A DNA stretch of 64,000 bases from Lewinellaceae bacterium (GCA_020636435.1 JACJXX010000001.1:3365001-3429000); one strand, 5' to 3'. Counted from the stretch's first letter, positions 1-8,948 are shown. Numbers and translations: made by a program. The notes: generated from the letters alone by a model not told the origin.

Positions 1-159
1 CATTTTTCGCTTCGGTGGTTTAATGAAGAGGGAGATGTCTTACTTCAAAAAGGCAGTTGGAAAAAAAGGATGCTTACTTCCGCTAGAGCAGCATTGATTG
101 AATTCGGAGTAATTTCTGAACCAAAAATTCAAAAAATAGACATTTCTCTTTACACCTAA
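1..159 (+). CDS. Hypothetical protein, C-terminal fragment cut by the window edge
   Basis: The first frame is open from base 1 to a TAA at 157-159 and gives about 52 residues, starting HFSLRWFNEEGDVLL and ending KIDISLYT. The composition looks protein-like (alternating hydrophobic and charged residues, no low complexity), but I do not recognise the family. The start lies outside the window. The next gene is on the opposite strand, so the two converge on a short spacer with inverted repeats. It could also be a degraded gene end; nothing here decides that. Confidence 0.45.
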   Translation, partial: HFSLRWFNEEGDVLLQKGSWKKRMLTSARAALIEFGVISEPKIQKIDISLYT

Positions 160-164
160 AGGCT

Positions 165-221
165 CTTGGTTGAACCAAGACTTTGCAAGTTTACCACCAG
201 CTTTTGGTTAGAAAAACTTGC
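165..221. terminator. Inverted repeats between convergent genes, possible bidirectional terminator
   Basis: Two nested inverted repeats lie between convergent stop codons. CTTGGT/ACCAAG folds at 165-179, and GCAAGTTT (185-192) pairs with AAACTTGC (214-221). There is no long U-tract, so Rho-independent termination is inferred from placement rather than from a canonical signal. Confidence 0.35.
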
Positions 222-230
222 CAAGCCTCA

Positions 231-3155
231 CTAACCCAACGCCCCCCACAACACCTCCACCGGATGCAGCGCCTCCCGCCCCGCCCCATCCCGAATCTGA
301 TGCCGGCAACTGGTGCCGGGCGCAGCGATGACAGCCTCCGGTGACGCCTTGCGCACCGCCGGGAACAACACCTCCTCCCCCACTTTCATACTCACCTCGT
401 AGTGCTCTGCCTCGTAGCCGAACGAGCCGGCCATGCCGCAGCAGCCGGAGGGGATCACCTCCACGGTATAGTTTTCAGGCAAGCTGAGGGCAAAAGCAGA
501 GACGCCCACGCTGGCCAGCGACTTCTGGTGGCAATGGCCGTGCAGCAGGATATGCCGAGGCTCGGTAGTGAACTGCTCCGCCCGGATACGGCCCGCCTCG
601 ATCTCGCGGGCCAGGAATTCTTCCACCATCAGGGCGTTCTGCCCCAGGACACGGGCCGTTTCCCGGTGCTCCGGGCGTACCAGGCGGGGGTATTCATCCC
701 GGAAGCCGAGGATAGCGGAGGGCTCGACGCCGAGCAGGGGCGTGTCGGCGGAGACGATGTCTTTGAATAGCTCCACGTTTCTTTGCGCCATCCGTTGGGC
801 TTCCGTCAGCATTCCTTTGGAAAAGTGAGCGCGGCCGCTCTCCTCGTGATCGATCATTCTTACCTCATAACCCAGGCGGCTCAACAGCTCGATGGCCTTG
901 ATGCCGATAGTGGTATCGTTGTAGTTGGTAAATTCGTCGCAGAAGAACCACACGGCGCCCACCGGGCCGGTGGCGGGCAGCAACTTTGCCTGGTTTTTGG
1001 CAAACCAGCGGCGGAGGGTGGTGGAGTGAAGCAGGGGCAAAGCGCGCTCGGGCGCCACATTCAGGAAGCGCTTCATCAGCCCGCTGAAAAAGGCATTGCT
1101 CAGGAAGAAGTTGCTCAGGCCCGGCGCCAGGGCAGCCAGCCCGTTCAGCCTGCCGAAATTGGCAAAGGCGCGGGAGCGCAGCGGCACGCCGTTCGATTTA
1201 TAGTACTGGTGCAGGAACTCCGCTTTAAGGGTCGCCATATCCACGTTGGAGGGGCACTCGGCGGTGCAGCCCTTGCACGACAGGCAGAGGTCCATCGCTT
1301 CGTAGATTTCCGGATGGCCGAAGGGGTTGTCCTTCACGTTCATGGTCAGGAATTCGCGCAGGGTATTGGCGCGGCCCCGGGTGGTGTCCTTTTCGTCGCG
1401 GGTGGCGCGGTAGCTGGGGCACATGGTGCCGCCGGCGAAGCTGAGCTTGCGGCAGTCGCCCGAGCCGTTGCACTTCTCGGCGGCGCGCAGGATGCCCTGG
1501 GTGGCCGAGAAGTCGAAGACGGTGTCGAACTCGGGCGTCTCCTGGCCGGCCTGGTAGCGCAGGGAGCTGTTCATGGGCGGCGCGTCGACGATCTTGCCGG
1601 GGTTGAAGATGTTTTCGGGGTCCCATCTGTGTTTGACCGCTTTGAGCAGTTCGTAGTTCTGCTCCCCGACCATTAGCGGGATGAACTCGGCGCGCACCCG
1701 GCCGTCGCCGTGTTCGCCGCTCAGGGAGCCGTCGTACTTTTTGACCAGGCGGGCGACGGCTTCCGTGATGTCGTGGAAGAGCCGCTGGCCCTCGGCCTCC
1801 TTCAAGTTGAGGATGGGGCGCAGGTGCAGCTCGCCGGCGCCGGCGTGGGCGTAGTAGACCGCCTGCTGTTTAAACCCCGCCATCAGCTGGGTGAACTCCC
1901 GGATGTAGGCGGGCAGGTCCTGTATGTCGACCGCCGTATCTTCGATGCAGGCCACCGGCTTGGGGTCGCCCTCCATATTGCCCATGATGCCCAGGCCGGC
2001 CTTGCGCAGGTCCCACACCTGATTGGTGCGGGGCGCTCCGACGATGGGATAGGCGTAGCCCAGGCCGGCTTCCTTCATCGCTGCGATCATGGCCTCGGCC
2101 TGAGTTGTAGCTTCTTCAATGGTATCTCCCCGGAATTCCACCATCAGGACGGCGGCGGGGTCGCCTTCCACGAAAAAGCGGTTTTTGCGCTGCTCGATGT
2201 TCTGCTTGGTCAGGTCCATCAGGATTTTGTCCATCAGCTCGCAGGCGTCGGGCTGAAAGGACATAGCCACCAGCACCGCCTCCATCGATTCGTCGATGCT
2301 GTTGAAATGGGCGCAAACGACTACATCCTTTGGTTTGGGCAGGGGATCAACGTGCAGTTTGATCTCGGTGGTAAAGGCCAGGGTGCCCTCCGATCCGCTG
2401 AGCAATTTGCACAGGTTGAAGGGTTCGCCTTCCGGCCGGAAGGGCTGCCCTTCCAGCAGCACATCGACGGCATAACCCGTATTGCGGCGGTGAATGCTCG
2501 CCTTGGGGTAGTTCTCCCGGATGGCTTGTTGTCGCTCGGGTTGGTTCAGAGCTTCAAAGAGCTGCCGATATACCTGGTTTTCTAACGTATCCCCCTGCAA
2601 TTTTTCCTGAAGTTCCTCCGGGCTAAGGGCGCAAAAAGTAGCGCCCGATCCGTCGCTGAGGATGGTTTTCAGTTCCAGCACATGATCGCGCGTAGAGCCG
2701 TACACGATGGAGGTGGTGCCGCAGGAGTTGTTGCCCACCATGCCGCCGATCATCGCCCGGTTGGCAGTGGAGGTATTGGGCCCGAAGAACAGGCCGTGCC
2801 TTTTAAGCGCTACATTCAGCTCATCGCGCACGACGCCGGGCTGCACCCGCACCCAGCCCTCTTCGGCGTTTATCTCCAGGATGTGGTTCAGGTACTTGGA
2901 AATGTCTACTACGATGCCGTCGCCTACACACTGCCCTGCCAGGGAAGTGCCCGCCGCGCGGGGGATGATGGACAGGCCGTGCTCCCGGGCAAAAAGGATG
3001 GTTTTGCGGATGTCTTCTTCGTGCCTGGGAAGGACGACGGCCAGCGGCAGCTCCCGGTACACGGAGGCGTCGGTGGCATATAGGTGGCGCATGAGGTTGC
3101 CGTAATGGAGTTCTCCGTCGAGGGCGGATTGGAGGGATTGGAGTTGTTGTTGCAT
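231..3155 (-). CDS. FAD-linked oxidase / Fe-S oxidoreductase (D-lactate dehydrogenase-like, YdiJ type)
   Basis: A 974-residue one-polypeptide dehydrogenase that fuses a flavin domain to a GlpC-like iron-sulfur domain. The N-terminal half has a PCMH-type FAD-binding region (IIPRAAGTSLAGQ, then GGMVGNNSCGT) and the FAD oxidase C-domain. Around residue 560 there is a Cys-rich stretch (CNGSGDCRKL), near 623-634 a ferredoxin-type motif CLSCKGCTAECP, and in the C-terminal third two CCG-type segments (HGHCHQKSL and GCCGMAGSFGYE). This arrangement matches YdiJ/Dld-like 2-hydroxyacid dehydrogenases, which oxidise D-lactate or related 2-hydroxyacids and pass electrons to the membrane chain. The ATG at 3155 lies only five bases from the xisI stop, so it may be co-transcribed with xisH/xisI. 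The exact substrate cannot be read from sequence. Confidence 0.85.
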   Translation of the reverse strand: MQQQLQSLQSALDGELHYGNLMRHLYATDASVYRELPLAVVLPRHEEDIRKTILFAREHGLSIIPRAAGTSLAGQCVGDGIVVDISKYLNHILEINAEEGWVRVQPGVVRDELNVALKRHGLFFGPNTSTANRAMIGGMVGNNSCGTTSIVYGSTRDHVLELKTILSDGSGATFCALSPEELQEKLQGDTLENQVYRQLFEALNQPERQQAIRENYPKASIHRRNTGYAVDVLLEGQPFRPEGEPFNLCKLLSGSEGTLAFTTEIKLHVDPLPKPKDVVVCAHFNSIDESMEAVLVAMSFQPDACELMDKILMDLTKQNIEQRKNRFFVEGDPAAVLMVEFRGDTIEEATTQAEAMIAAMKEAGLGYAYPIVGAPRTNQVWDLRKAGLGIMGNMEGDPKPVACIEDTAVDIQDLPAYIREFTQLMAGFKQQAVYYAHAGAGELHLRPILNLKEAEGQRLFHDITEAVARLVKKYDGSLSGEHGDGRVRAEFIPLMVGEQNYELLKAVKHRWDPENIFNPGKIVDAPPMNSSLRYQAGQETPEFDTVFDFSATQGILRAAEKCNGSGDCRKLSFAGGTMCPSYRATRDEKDTTRGRANTLREFLTMNVKDNPFGHPEIYEAMDLCLSCKGCTAECPSNVDMATLKAEFLHQYYKSNGVPLRSRAFANFGRLNGLAALAPGLSNFFLSNAFFSGLMKRFLNVAPERALPLLHSTTLRRWFAKNQAKLLPATGPVGAVWFFCDEFTNYNDTTIGIKAIELLSRLGYEVRMIDHEESGRAHFSKGMLTEAQRMAQRNVELFKDIVSADTPLLGVEPSAILGFRDEYPRLVRPEHRETARVLGQNALMVEEFLAREIEAGRIRAEQFTTEPRHILLHGHCHQKSLASVGVSAFALSLPENYTVEVIPSGCCGMAGSFGYEAEHYEVSMKVGEEVLFPAVRKASPEAVIAAPGTSCRHQIRDGAGREALHPVEVLWGALG

Positions 3156-3160
3156 GTAGT

Positions 3161-3499
3161 TCAGGCGGCTGCGAATTCTGTAAGGGCTCGGTGGTCAGAA
3201 GGAAAATAGCCTAAGACGATATCGGATTTGGGAATGCCTTCTTCCACCAGCATATTGGCTATTCCAACCTCGGTGGAATCATGCTGAACCCAGACTTTCC
3301 CGTTGATTATCGAAAGGAAAGCAGTTACTGTGAAAATATGCCGGTTGCCATCCCAGCCTAACCATAGAAGCTGATAATGGCAATTTTCCTGGTCGGCAAC
3401 AATCAGTGCCTGGATATTTTTACTGGTTTTTTTGAATCGGCCTTTATATTCCCCGAGTACCTTCAGAATTGAATCCTGATATTTATTTACTTCAGCCAT
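3161..3499 (-). CDS. xisI: XisI family protein
   Basis: A 112-residue protein of normal XisI length. It shows the family pattern: N-terminal YQDSILKVLGEY, central HYQLLWLGWDGNRHIF, then GKVWVQHDSTE and a C-terminal GIPKSDIVLGYFPSDHR. XisI was named in cyanobacteria as a control factor for excision of the fdxN element together with XisH. In most genomes the pair is present without any such element, so its role here is unknown. Its start overlaps the 3' end of xisH by 13 bases, the usual order for this pair. A second, divergent copy lies at 4379 on the other strand. Confidence 0.85.
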   Translation of the reverse strand: MAEVNKYQDSILKVLGEYKGRFKKTSKNIQALIVADQENCHYQLLWLGWDGNRHIFTVTAFLSIINGKVWVQHDSTEVGIANMLVEEGIPKSDIVLGYFPSDHRALTEFAAA

Positions 3500-3904
3500 T
3501 GTTCTATTTTTTGTTCCTTTAAGTCAACTACAATCATCCTCAATTTACAACGTTCTATCGACTTTTTGATGATATAGTTGCCAATAAGGTTTTCATGTAC
3601 TGTATTGGAAACAGCCAGGTATAGTTGCCGGTTTTCTCCAGATTCAGTTAATGCAGTTTCGTAATTAATGTACTGCCCCAAGGCTTCGTGGAAAGCGTAG
3701 AACAGGGAAGGCTGGATAAAACTCTTTATCTCAACGGCAATTTTTTGGGCACCCCTTTCGGCGACCAAAAGTTTTTCAGCAGCCAGGTCTATTGCAACAC
3801 TATCTTCTTTTGACGAAGATGACCAATGGGTCATCTGTTACATTCCAGCCATCTTTCTCCAAGGCTCTTTTTACCGCTTCATGGATCAGGTCTCTCGCTG
3901 GCAT
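3487..3904 (-). pseudogene. xisH: XisH family protein interrupted by a frameshift
   Basis: Two frames together make one XisH. The first starts with ATG at 3904 and reads MPARDLIHEAVKRALEKDGW...DDPLVIF, the canonical XisH N-terminus, then stops at 3800. The second frame carries the rest: DSVAIDLAAEKLLVAERG, then KIAVEIKSF and a C-terminal KIEQWLK. They join across a run of four A residues (minus strand) at 3808-3811; dropping one A restores a continuous protein of about 138 residues. XisH proteins have a restriction-endonuclease-like fold, and the acidic and EIK residues are retained downstream. The shift may be a real inactivation, a phase-variable homopolymer or a sequencing error. A shorter 115-residue product from the ATG at 3834 would lack the family N-terminus. 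Confidence 0.8.
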
Positions 3905-3981
3905 TCTAAACTCATTTAGGTGTCAAAATCCAAAAATAAAACTTTTTTGATTACAAAATAAAAGATTTTTGATAAATTTGA

Positions 3982-4120
3982 CAACTATTTAGTTAGGATT
4001 AGTACCCTTCGCCACGAAAGCACAAAAACACGAAATCCCACAAAATTTGGTGCGGGTTTTGTGTTTTGGTGTTTTTGTGGCGATAAAGCCGACAGGAGTG
4101 GTAGTCCAGCTAAATAGTTG
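3982..4120. repeat. MITE-like palindromic element (CAACTATTTAG ends)
   Basis: Terminal inverted repeats CAACTATTTAG (3982-3992) and CTAAATAGTTG (4110-4120) bound 139 bases. Inside is a second imperfect palindrome from GCCACGAAAGCAC (4011) to GTGTTTTTGTGGC (4081). No open frame worth calling. It sits in the 474-base gap between xisH and the second xisI. Confidence 0.6.
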
Positions 4121-4177
4121 CTAAATGTGACTTGTTTCTTTAGTGAAACCGATGCCTTTCTGGGCTTGGGACGGCCT

Positions 4178-4262
4178 GACGTTGAAGGCGAAAGGCGAAA
4201 AATTGGCATCTAACGCCGATTCAGTGCCGTATTCCGACTTCCGACTTCGCACTTCCGACTTT
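4178..4262. repeat. Dispersed repeat, copy 1 (GACGTTGAA ... CACTTCCGAC)
   Basis: This segment begins GACGTTGAAGGCGAAAGGCG and ends in iterated ACTTCCG units. A related segment lies at 14136-14215 with the same beginning and the same CGCACTTCCGACTT tail. GGAAG-type and CTTCC-type runs within each copy can pair. It looks like a non-coding intergenic repeat family. Confidence 0.5.
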
Positions 4263-4378
4263 AAACGGTCGTACCTCCAAAGTCCAGGATGCCTTTACAA
4301 AGTGGCTTTAAAAGTGTAAATCGGAGAGTTCAAGATAAAAATTTTCGTCTTTGAACCGGATGACAAAAAAATATTGAA

Positions 4379-4717
4379 ATGGATAAAGTAAAAAAATATC
4401 AAAAAATCATTGAAGAACTTTTGGGGGAATATGCCAATATCGAGCCGGCAGTTTCCAATGACATCGATTCCGAGTTGATCATCGACCGGGAAAGAAATCA
4501 CTTTCTGGTAATGAACGTCGGATGGAAAGATAAATCTCCTGTCTACAACACCATCATCCACATCGACATCAAAGACGGCAAAGTCTGGGTGCAGCAAGAC
4601 TGGACCGACGCCGTTATCGTCGACCGCCTCATGGAAAAGGGCATTGCTCAGGAAGATATCGTACTGGGGTTTCTGGCGCCTTATAAGCGGCAGTATTCGG
4701 GGTTTCCGGCTTCGTAG
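4379..4717 (+). CDS. xisI: XisI family protein, solitary copy
   Basis: A complete 112-residue XisI homologue, starting MDKVKKYQKIIEELLGEY and ending IAQEDIVLGFLAPYKR. It has the conserved WKDK...HIDIKDGKVWVQQDWTDA centre. It diverges clearly from the copy at 3161, so it is not a recent duplication. No XisH gene is adjacent on the same strand. It either works with the frameshifted XisH nearby or is a relic of another pair. Upstream (3905-4378) are only repeats. Confidence 0.82.
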   Translation: MDKVKKYQKIIEELLGEYANIEPAVSNDIDSELIIDRERNHFLVMNVGWKDKSPVYNTIIHIDIKDGKVWVQQDWTDAVIVDRLMEKGIAQEDIVLGFLAPYKRQYSGFPAS

Positions 4718-4875
4718 TAAAGGGGGCCGAACCTGCCGGGCATTTTCGACCGTCTCTATGAGCCGGTTAAAATTTGGGATTTCTGACGTTTGATTTATGA
4801 TTGGCACCCTCGTCTTTTAGCAATATTGCCCACTATTCCATCCTCTGTTCCGCTCTAACTTTGTCGGCAAAAACG

Positions 4876-6252
4876 ATGAAGTTGATATCCGTTCTTACCT
4901 TCCTGCTGCTGTCCATTCACCTAACCCATGCCCAACACCTCCAGCGCCGCGGCCGCCTGGGCGTGCAACTGGAGCCCGTAACCGACAGCCTGGCGCAAGC
5001 CCTGAAACTGAAAGCCACCCACGGCATGATCATCCGTCAGGTGTTCCCCGGCGCGGCCTACGCCGATGCGGGCGGGCAGGAGGAGGACGTGCTGCTGGCC
5101 ATCAACGGCTTGCCGGCCAATCCGGGGACAGCCCTTCAGGAAGCCATGCAAACCGTCCGGGAAGGCCAGCCCGCCCGCTTCACCGTGTGGCGGGACGGCA
5201 AAAAAATGGAACTGGAAGGGGCGGTATCTCCCATTCCCTACGAAACGTCGGCCACCTCAGAAGTCCTCTACGGCGAAGTGCCGTACAAGGGAGGCTGGCT
5301 GCGCACCATCGTCAACAAACCCAATGTGGCCGGCCCTCGCCCGGCCATTTATTTCATCCCGGGCTATACCTGCAGCTCGGTGGAGAGCTTCTCCCCCATC
5401 CATCCTTACAAAAAACTGCTGGACAGCCTCAGCGGGCTGGGCTACGCTATTTTTCGGGTGGAAAAGCCGGGCGTGGGCGACAACGCCGGCACCGGCAACT
5501 GCCTGGAGCTGGGCTTCGACAACGAGCTGGAGGCCTACCGCGCGGCCTACGACGCGATGCAGCAGTACGATTTTATCGACACGGACAACATCTTCGTCTG
5601 GGGGCATTCCATGGGCGGCGTCTACGCCCCGATCGTCGCGGCCCAAACGCAGCCCAAAGGAGTAGTAGTATACGGCATCACCCACGAAGTATGGGTGGAA
5701 TACCTGCTCAAGATGGTCCGCTACCAGAACCCCCTGCTCGGGCACGGCTATGCGGAGACGGACCGCGATGTGCGCACCCTTTACGCCCTGCTCTACGAGC
5801 ATTACTACCTGGGGAAAAGCTCCAAAGAGCTGTACCAAAACCCGGACTACCAAAAAATCCTGGACCGCGACTTCGCCTTCGACGGCGAAAACCAAATCCT
5901 CTTCCGCCACGAGGACTTCTGGCGGGAACTCAACGCCCACAACTTGTCCGAAGCCTGGGCGGGCATCGAGGGCCACGTGCTGTCCCTCTTCGGAGAGGCC
6001 GACATGGAGGCCGTCAACGACGAAAGCCAGAAGGAGATTGCCCGCATCGTCAACGCCGGCCACCCCGGCCATGGCACGTTCCGGCTGGTGCCGGGCACCG
6101 ACCATTCCATGATCGAGGTGGGCAGCATGGAAAAGGGGGCCAGGCTCCGTTCTACGCCGGAATACCGGGAGTACCTGCAAACGAAATTCAATTACGATAT
6201 TGTAACCATGACCCATGAGTGGATACAGGATGTAATGGGGATAACGCGGTAG
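4876..6252 (+). CDS. Secreted alpha/beta hydrolase with N-terminal PDZ domain
   Basis: The ATG at 4876 is chosen because it gives a clean signal peptide (MKLISVLTFLLLSIHLTHAQ); an in-frame non-ATG start 75 bases upstream would bury it. The 458-residue product then has a PDZ-like domain (about 22-100: GRLGVQLEP, GMIIRQVFPGAAYADAG, DVLLAINGLPA) and an alpha/beta-hydrolase domain. The nucleophile elbow GHSMGG lies near residue 245, the likely acid in LFGEADME near 372 and the histidine in GTDHSM near 408. The mature protein should be periplasmic or exported. Substrate is unknown; esterase or peptidase activity is possible. It is transcribed towards the CRISPR leader, and no partner gene is adjacent. 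Confidence 0.8.
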   Translation: MKLISVLTFLLLSIHLTHAQHLQRRGRLGVQLEPVTDSLAQALKLKATHGMIIRQVFPGAAYADAGGQEEDVLLAINGLPANPGTALQEAMQTVREGQPARFTVWRDGKKMELEGAVSPIPYETSATSEVLYGEVPYKGGWLRTIVNKPNVAGPRPAIYFIPGYTCSSVESFSPIHPYKKLLDSLSGLGYAIFRVEKPGVGDNAGTGNCLELGFDNELEAYRAAYDAMQQYDFIDTDNIFVWGHSMGGVYAPIVAAQTQPKGVVVYGITHEVWVEYLLKMVRYQNPLLGHGYAETDRDVRTLYALLYEHYYLGKSSKELYQNPDYQKILDRDFAFDGENQILFRHEDFWRELNAHNLSEAWAGIEGHVLSLFGEADMEAVNDESQKEIARIVNAGHPGHGTFRLVPGTDHSMIEVGSMEKGARLRSTPEYREYLQTKFNYDIVTMTHEWIQDVMGITR

Positions 6253-6750
6253 GATGATGCGCCAAAAAAATTGCTTTTGACAAATTAGGCATTGTGGCCA
6301 ACCCTGCTTATCTTTAAGGATCGTATAAAAGAAGTTCTTTGACAAGGTTGGCGGAAAACACATTAGCGCTTTAACAATTTCACGCATACCCTAAATAGGG
6401 TAAAAATCGTTATTATGTTAAATAGAAAGCGTTTACGAACGGCGTAATATATTGATTTACAGAGCCAAATATATTATGCCGGGAGGCACTTTCAGTTTAA
6501 GGCTCAAATAGTTATTTTTATAATATGTCCTTTGGGGTATTTTCTTGCTTAACCCGCTGGTTTTCAGCCATTAGCGTGTTTTTTGTTCCCGTTTTTCCAC
6601 CGCAAAAAGATTATTTGTGACAGGGTTCAAAAGCAAAAACACGCATTAAAATTCCAATAATATGGGGTTTTCAGGGGGTGTCGGTGTTAAATTGTTTATA
6701 TGTTGTGTATTGTCGCACAGCTCGTTCCGAACATATTAAAAGTTTTAAGG
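6253..6750 (+). promoter_or_regulatory. AT-rich leader region of the CRISPR array
   Basis: About 500 bases without a plausible gene, rich in A/T runs (TTATTTTTATAATATG near 6520), ending directly at the first repeat. The far-end repeat at 8021-8056 carries a terminal base change, which usually marks the leader-distal end, so this side is inferred to be the leader and array promoter. Short palindromes occur (CCCTAAATAGGG near 6389). Confidence 0.5.
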
Positions 6751-8056
6751 GTAGAAGAGCCATCCAGATTAAGGTAGGACTGCGACAATTTCTTATCTTT
6801 CATGACTGGTGTTTTAATTGTAGAAGAGCCATCCAGATTAAGGTAGGACTGCGACAATGAAGATTGGACTATATTCAGTTCTTTTGCAAGTAGAAGAGCC
6901 ATCCAGATTAAGGTAGGACTGCGACGTAGAAGTCAACCTCAATGTCTGCACCCTTGAGGGTAGAAGAGCCATCCAGATTAAGGTAGGACTGCGACATCGG
7001 TTAGCCTCATTTTGAATATTTGTTTTCCTGTAGAAGAGCCATCCAGATTAAGGTAGGACTGCGACCATAGCTTCAATGCGTTTTTTTATCTCGATTCCAG
7101 TAGAAGAGCCATCCAGATTAAGGTAGGACTGCGACCCATCCAGCATCTGCTGTCCGGCGAGGTCGCCGAGGTAGAAGAGCCATCCAGATTAAGGTAGGAC
7201 TGCGACCAATGAAGGTGTCGATTCTGGTGAGCTCACTAAGGTAGAAGAGCCATCCAGATTAAGGTAGGACTGCGACGTTGAAGTTCTTCTCATGTTTTAA
7301 TGAGTAAGCCCGTAGAAGAGCCATCCAGATTAAGGTAGGACTGCGACGTTTTTAAAGCAAATAAGCCGTCAACCGTAAGCTAAGTAGAAGAGCCATCCAG
7401 ATTAAGGTAGGACTGCGACAACTTGCAAGTTGTCGCATAAGCTTAATTTTTTTGTAGAAGAGCCATCCAGATTAAGGTAGGACTGCGACGGTGTACCCGG
7501 CAAGTTCCCAGTCGCGTTCGCCGGTAGAAGAGCCATCCAGATTAAGGTAGGACTGCGACGGTGTACCCGGCAAGTTCCCAGTCGCGTTCGCCGTGTAGAA
7601 GAGCCATCCAGATTAAGGTAGGACTGCGACAATGTGTTTTGTAATTTTTTTTGCCCGGCGCTGGATTGTAGAAGAGCCATCCAGATTAAGGTAGGACTGC
7701 GACAAGGAATGGCAACCTTGTTCAGCCCGCTTAGCGCGGTAGAAGAGCCATCCAGATTAAGGTAGGACTGCGACGTAGCTCTTGTTCACTAGCCCCTGGG
7801 TATGCTTTTGTAGAAGAGCCATCCAGATTAAGGTAGGACTGCGACACATAGGCGGAAAGCTTAAGTCCTTGCGCCGTGGGTAGAAGAGCCATCCAGATTA
7901 AGGTAGGACTGCGACGATTTTTTAGTATTCCTTCCCGAATAAACTTAACAGTAGAAGAGCCATCCAGATTAAGGTAGGACTGCGACCGCAATCTGAAAAG
8001 CGGTATCTTCCTGTCCGTAAGTAGAAGAGCCATCCAGATTAAGGTAGGACTGCGAT
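6751..8056. CRISPR. CRISPR array, 19 repeats of 36 bp and 18 spacers, no adjacent cas genes
   Basis: Repeats begin GTAGAAGAGCCATCC and end GGTAGGACTGCGAC. Starts are 6751, 6820, 6890, 6960, 7030, 7100, 7171, 7241, 7312, 7384, 7454, 7524, 7595, 7668, 7739, 7810, 7880, 7951 and 8021. By eye all repeats are identical except the last, which ends in T instead of C. Spacers are 33-37 bases. Spacers 11 (7490-7523) and 12 (7560-7594) are the same sequence, the second one base longer. No Cas protein is encoded within this window, so the type cannot be assigned; the effector genes must be elsewhere or absent. Direction is inferred left to right from the degenerate last repeat and the AT-rich left flank. 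Confidence 0.97.
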
Positions 8057-8336
8057 CCCGTTCAAGAAGTAGTAAGGCTCGCTAGAGCTCACCAACTACT
8101 TCTAAAGAACGGGACTGTCGCTGCGCTCCAGCATTAAATTATCATCCTGAAAAGGCTGGAGCGCAGCGACAGTCCCGTCATCTAGCGAAGTAGGCGAACT
8201 GAAAGGAGCCGTTACGCAGCTTTGACGGGACGATCCCGCTTAAGCCTCTCTAAGCTCACCGGCTTGAAGAGGAACGAAAACGGTGAGCTAAGTTCGGCTA
8301 GAAAGCGGGACTGTCGCTGCGCTCCAGCATTAAATC
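8057..8336. repeat. Composite palindromic repeat cluster abutting the CRISPR array
   Basis: It starts on the base after the last repeat. Stem 1 pairs CCCGTTC (8057-8063) with GAACGGG (8107-8113). Stem 2 pairs CCCGCTT (8235-8241) with AAGCGGG (8303-8309). Each stem is followed by the same 29-base segment (8111-8139 and 8307-8335, starting GGGACTGTCGCTGCG). An inverted copy of its first part lies at 8155-8177. The layout is like a bacterial interspersed mosaic element: two direct units with a head-to-head partner. Confidence 0.75.
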
Positions 8337-8744
8337 AAAGTTCCTGACTGTAACAGATTGCGTAGCTGCCTTGGGCGATCATGCAGGCCCGGCATTGGAA
8401 GGCCATAATCCCGTAGGGATGTTAGTCCATTGCCAGGGCCGCGAGGCCCTGGTTTAAAGGCCCAGCAGCCGGGGAGTCCTGTAAGGACGACAGATCTGCA
8501 CGAAGAAGCCAGGGCGGTTTCCAGCTCGGCGGGATAGCCTGCAGGCCCAGGGGGCTATCGCTCTTACAGCGCTCTCTTGACGCCTGTTCGCTATCCAGGG
8601 CCAATGGCCCTGGCAAAGGGCTGAAATCCCTGCGGGATCGACGCAGGACACCACTGGGCAAAGCCCTATAGCCCGGTTGGTGTCAGGCTCTGGAGGAACT
8701 GGTATAAACTTATGTGTAAACCGCAGCCCTACCAGACTAAGCAT
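8337..8744. other. Non-coding spacer with GC-rich hairpins
   Basis: No gene is supported here. Small self-complementary pieces occur, such as CCAGGG/CCCTGG pairs around 8435-8455 and 8595-8615. The open frames that cross it have repeat-like composition and no recognisable family. Confidence 0.5.
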
Positions 8745-8948
8745 TAGTGCCGCAGGTAGAAATTTTATGCCCGTCGCCCAGCTATTTTACTAACCGCAGG
8801 GGACGCAGAGGAGCGCAGAGAGGATGGCTGCACAGTCGGCATACTTTATGCTTTCCTCTGCGGCACTCTGCGCTCCCTGCGGTTAAAACACAAGCACAGC
8901 CCAGCAGTTAGGCCAGTTGGTTTTATAAGTTTATAACCTGCGGCACTA
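8745..8948. repeat. MITE-like element with TAGTGCCGCAGGT ends
   Basis: Perfect 13-base terminal inverted repeats: TAGTGCCGCAGGT at 8745-8757 and its complement ACCTGCGGCACTA at 8936-8948. Inside is a second long imperfect palindrome built on AACCGCAGGG-GCGCAGAG (about 8795-8885). The outer TAGTGC is shared with the IS630-family element at 60135 and the elements at 10932-11575, suggesting one transposition system. Confidence 0.7.

Noticed and set aside
783..1676. 297-codon plus-strand frame inside the FAD/Fe-S dehydrogenase gene
   Set aside because: Shadow of the GC-rich opposite strand; Gly/Ala/Val-rich without domain structure.
3161..4717. A developmentally excised fdxN-type element controlled by XisH/XisI
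   Set aside because: There is no XisF recombinase, no nif gene and no attachment sites in the window.
5257..6387. 376-codon minus-strand frame opposite the PDZ-hydrolase gene
   Set aside because: Antisense shadow; the plus-strand frame has a signal peptide and a catalytic triad.
6696..8033. Open frames running through the CRISPR array on the minus strand, with a repeated SQSYLNLDGSST pattern
   Set aside because: The peptide repeat is only the translated CRISPR repeat; there is no start context or family.
6751..8056. Assigning the array to a particular CRISPR type from the repeat
   Set aside because: There is no cas gene in the window and the repeat is not one I can match with certainty.
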